Of a stretch of DNA of 64,000 nucleotides, positions 60,491 to 64,000 are shown one piece after another. The notes under the pieces were generated by a model. That model was not told where the DNA came from and made no database searches. It was given only the letters and a program-made list of their open reading frames with translations. Positions within the stretch are counted from its first letter, which is position 1, and each line of letters begins with the position of its first letter. The DNA lies in NCBI RefSeq assembly GCF_907164915.1, contig NC_061866.1, positions 49,469,370 to 49,533,369 on the forward strand. Reading direction: 5' to 3'. This stretch comes from Impatiens glandulifera. Taxonomy: Eukaryota; Streptophyta; Magnoliopsida; Ericales; Balsaminaceae. Made by a program: the position numbers and the translations under genes.

Positions 60491-63268
60491 CTAAGAGTAG
60501 CTGCAGAGATTCTCGAAGCCCATGTACTCTTGGTTTTGAAGCTTCACCACCATATCCTTTATCCCGACTCCCCCTGCAAATTCACAAACATAAGAATTAT
60601 TCATGTTGGTTTTGAATGCCAATGTGCTTAATTATTCAAACAAGAGGCTGATGAGATATATATTTGAAAGTCGTTGTTACCTAAACAAATTGCGCTCAAG
60701 AGAATTGTGAAAGCCAGTATAAAGATGATTATGGATGTCCTCCCAAGTACTGCTATAACCTTCCTCACTACATGCTGACCTGTGAAGGCAGCAACCGTAG
60801 CCACCGCAACAAGATAACTAGCTGCACGAGACAAAAACACAGAAAACAAAATTAAAAAGTTAAGCACTAAGGTTTCCTCCTCTCTTATTGAGGACACATT
60901 TAATTCACTTGAGTACTTTTTTTCTTGCTTACCATAGGGAACTGGAAAGCGTTTCAGAACATAGTATTGTACAACAGACATTGATGAAGAAAACACCATC
61001 GCAAAGGTTGATGTTGCGCTTGCCACCTGAGGAGGGATTCCTAGTTCAAGGAAAAGGGGTCCCAAAATGAAGCCTCCTCCCAAACCAAGCAGCCCACCAA
61101 CAACACCTGCTAGTATGCCAATGCAACAGTATACGACGAGAAGATGAGCTTTCCATATCGTCACTTCCTTTCCCTTTGATGCAATAACCCTTTTGCCTTT
61201 GTATAGGGATGATGCTTCATACAATGTTACTGATGCGGCAATAGGCACCTGAAAGCGTTGAATCAGAATGATAAACTGAAAAGGTTTTCCTTTTCTTTAT
61301 CAATATATATTATTACTCAACAGCTTACCTGCAATGCATTTAGGATCCAATACTTGGTGGAGCAGGTAGGTGTATATGTCTGTAGAGAGAACATTATTAG
61401 TATGTTGATTTAGGGGGAAACAGGAGTTTTTGTTTGTTTTCTTTTCTAAACATTTGACTCTACAAAATTCATTTAGGTAGAAAGAAATTGTCTCCAAACG
61501 TGAATGCAATGGAATAGTTTACCTTCATAATCTGCACAGCCAGGAAACCTATCCAGACGTAGACTAGCAATGCCAAATCTTTCCATTTAATATTGTCGAA
61601 CATAGACTAGCAAATGAAATTGTTTTAACATTTCATACAAGAGATATGGTTAGTTAATTTAGTCTGTGATTTTTGTGAGATGATAATCAATCATAAATTC
61701 AGAAGAACACAGGATTATACCTTGTCATCTTTTGTAGCAAGTGGGTCACTTGGCAATAGCTTATATTCCCCTTCTGAACCATCTGCAGTTCACTTGCAGG
61801 TTAGTAATTTGAATCATCTCATTTCTTATTTTCTTATTGTAATAAGACCTTCACGTTGAATACCCACCTGTTGGTTTTGATTCTGAGTCCAATAACCTCT
61901 CGGTTTCCTGAAATGAAATGAGATGTAAAAAACTAATCATCATGAGCAAATTTTTAAGTACGTAATCCGACTTTAAAAAAAAAAGAACCTTCTTCAACAT
62001 TGTCTCTTTCTTCCATGTATCAATTCCCCTTGATATTGCTTTGCTTGATGTTCCTATCAATTGCCACCAACACACTCCATTTAACTGAAAACAAGGAATT
62101 ACACAACTGGAAAAGACGGTTCTTTCTACTCTAGACTATTTAAGTGTTTTTTTAGACCAGGCTTAATTCTCTGTAGAAGGCTAGCACAATATCCACTGAC
62201 ATGACCCCTCACTTCAATCAAGGTGCTTTCATTGAGATTTCAACATGAGACCTCACATCTCAAGTTTAAAACTTTTTCACTAGAACTACCCTTTGTGGGA
62301 CTGTTGACATGGGTTATGGCAGAGAAAGAACAATTTAATCCTTCTTAGTAGTCGATGAAATAAAACATGTCTTGTCTAAAATGCCGATGTTGTCAAGGAA
62401 AGTAAATTTGCTCATTGACCTGCTCTAACGACCACGGAATCTTTTTGAAAGAGGTTGACTTAAAGTATTTACACTTAATTTTTTCCTGCATAACATAGTA
62501 GCAGGCTGTTTCCTTACCTAAGAAGAGGATTATAAGCAGCACAGTGACCATCCAATCAGCAAACATCACGTTAAAAGCAACTCCGATGCTTATACCCAAC
62601 ATAAGCATAGGTTGGAAAAGCAAAGCGAGATCATAGTCTATGAGGGGCATATCAAGTGTTGGGTGTCTCAGCCCTAGATTGTAGTACACTGTTGATCCTG
62701 CAGCACCCATGATCATACCTGTAACATTTATCTATTTTTTAATTAAACATCGATTCAGAAGTTTTGAGAACAATTAGCATATATATTTCTGATTACTAAC
62801 ACTTGGAAATAGCCGTGGAGGATTTTGGATCAAAGCCAATGATGAGGGCAAGCATAGGAACAAAAATTCCGCCGCCTCCAACTCCTCCAACGCTTCCCAA
62901 GGCTGCCCCGCAAAATCCCACCAGCGATCCCACCACCAATCTCCAGCCAAATTCCAGTTCCTGATGAATGAATTAATATTATTCTTATATCAATAATTCT
63001 ATTATTATAGAAATATGGGTAAGGTGGAGAGACTTACAGGCCAGACAGGTTGGTAAGATGATTTTCCAATCTGCCAGAAGAAGTGAAGAAACTTGGCTCC
63101 AAATCCTGGTCTAGTTTCCTCATCAACAATCTTCTGTCCATGTTCTTCTATGCTTTTGAGTCTATCTGTACCGCCTAAACAACTTACAATGAAAAGAAAC
63201 AAGCAGATAAGCCACGCGGTTGTTGCTGCAATAGTCTTGGCCCTATGTTTGATCTCCAACAAAGCCAT
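60491..63268 (-). CDS. TauE/SafE-family membrane transporter
   Basis: Eleven minus-strand exons: 63268-63038, 62960-62801, 62718-62518, 62053-61989, 61907-61868, 61782-61721, 61606-61523, 61379-61329, 61248-60933, 60821-60681 and 60574-60491, for about 477 aa. The first exon has a signal-like hydrophobic stretch ([15 protein letters not shown]). The two TauE halves each open with the glycine-rich motif ([36 protein letters not shown]), followed by STAISK / ATSTFA and further membrane segments. The central loop is charged ([14 protein letters not shown]). Bacterial relatives export sulfite or sulfonates. The plant substrate is not established by the sequence. The exons sum to 1435 bases, one too many: five Gs at the start of the last exon put the conserved-looking tail ([12 protein letters not shown]) one base out of frame. 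A homopolymer error or a recent insertion is likely. The given end is that of the conserved tail. Confidence 0.88.
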
Positions 63269-64000
63269 TATATGAGCCAATTACGCTGTAACAGGTATTA
63301 CAAGATTCAGCTCTTATCTTGTTTAGAACCGTTTATGGCAAAGGTGTTTCTCTTCTTTGGTTTCCTTTTTTTCGAATGTGTATCCCTTCCCTTCCGTCTT
63401 TTCTTTCACAAAGATGAGACCTATGGTGGAAGGGATAGTAGAACTTGAGACTGCTCTTTTCTGCTTATATTTATAACTCATCTTTCTCTTTGTGTTTTTC
63501 CACTAATGTACAAACATTCACCTGTTTTTAATATCAAAAGACAAGTTGACAGAAACAGACAATCATCTTATAATAATGTTGTACGGGAAGTAGGTTGTGC
63601 TTCCTCTCTTGTTTCCTTCTTTAATACATTATTAATTTGCTTTCTTTCCTCTCCATTTCATATTTTCCTTTCAGCCTATAGCATAAATTATTATGGGTGT
63701 TCAAACTCCTTCTTAGCTATTATTTTTTGTACTGCAGTAATAGACTTTAGTTTGCACTTTGCATGCATGCATGCATTCTTTGCAAATGAGAAATTTGTAT
63801 TGAAGTTTGTTTTCAGTACTCGATTTGATGTTAAATGGGTCTCTCTGCAATGGAGTTGTTTTCACTTACTGAAGTGTTGACACTGAAAAAGAATGGAAAT
63901 ATTCGGGTTTGAATCTCAGAAACTTCCTAGAAAATGTGGTGAAACGAGACGACTATATATCTTAACAAACACGCAATGATTTTTTTATGTAAATAAGTTT
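63269..64000. other. Upstream region of the TauE/SafE gene
   Basis: Minus-strand promoter and leader of the transporter gene, ending at the window edge. The plus-strand reading frame around 63506-63880 has no recognisable domain and is not called. A gcatgcatgcatgcat tract lies at about 63760. Confidence 0.45.

Noticed and set aside
63506..63880. Plus-strand 124-codon frame upstream of the TauE/SafE gene
   Set aside because: Hydrophobic low-complexity translation of T-rich DNA, with no recognisable domain or splice partners.

Overview
The window is nuclear DNA from a flowering plant, most likely a eudicot. Its genes are split by many short AT-rich GT-AG introns, intergenic DNA is very AT-rich, and the encoded proteins (PUB5-like ARM protein, TIM44, NRAP/NOL6, VPS39, a SCL4/SCL7-type GRAS factor, a COV1-like protein, a TauE/SafE-family transporter) are ordinary land-plant housekeeping or regulatory proteins. 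I cannot name the species. Exon joins were read by eye from reading-frame continuity and splice-site consensus. Summed exon lengths divide by three for TIM44 (500 aa), NRAP (1052 aa), VPS39 (1006 aa) and COV1-like (268 aa).

Layout. 1-4740: repeat-rich DNA with a large degenerate duplication, a 289-bp tandem duplication and a copied fragment of the neighbouring PUB gene. 4748-6847 (-): PUB5-like gene with no U-box. 8273-9343: decayed PIF/Harbinger element. 9936-10373 (-): small plastid-type membrane protein of unknown function. 11773-15961 (+): TIM44 with a tandemly duplicated exon. 16535-17075: Helitron relic. 17849-24908 (+): NRAP/NOL6. 25693-34068: complete Mutator-like element (MULE 1). 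34139-35015: Helitron. 35495-41028 (+): VPS39. 41210-42793 (-): GRAS factor. 43406-43574: hAT-type MITE. 44635-46047: foldback element derived from a MULE. 48263-56435: second complete MULE (MULE 2). 56850-57760 (-): Copia gag and LTR relic. 58122-59935 (+): COV1-like. 60491-63268 (-): TauE/SafE.

The most interesting part is the pair of roughly 8-kb MULEs. Each has terminal inverted repeats and a target-site duplication (9 bp TATATATTA; 8 bp GTTTGCTT). Each carries two convergent genes: a transposase reading in from one end and a Ulp1-like (C48) SUMO-protease gene reading in from the other. The transposases belong to different families (FAR1/FHY3-like in MULE 1, MuDR-like with a zinc knuckle in MULE 2), yet the cargo and layout are the same. 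Each element is also seeded with its own short, near-palindromic repeat, placed in 5' introns, in internal introns and between the genes: TTTCGGGWCCCGAAA-type units in MULE 1 and TGCGTCAMGCA-type units in MULE 2. The MULE 2 motif also lies in its terminal inverted repeats. Three of the four genes carry clear lesions in conserved coding sequence; the MULE 1 transposase is intact except for a stop that removes its basic tail.

The host genes do not form a pathway. They serve mitochondrial import (TIM44), small-subunit ribosome biogenesis (NRAP), vacuolar tethering (VPS39), transcription (GRAS), vascular patterning or membrane trafficking (COV1-like) and probable membrane transport (TauE/SafE).
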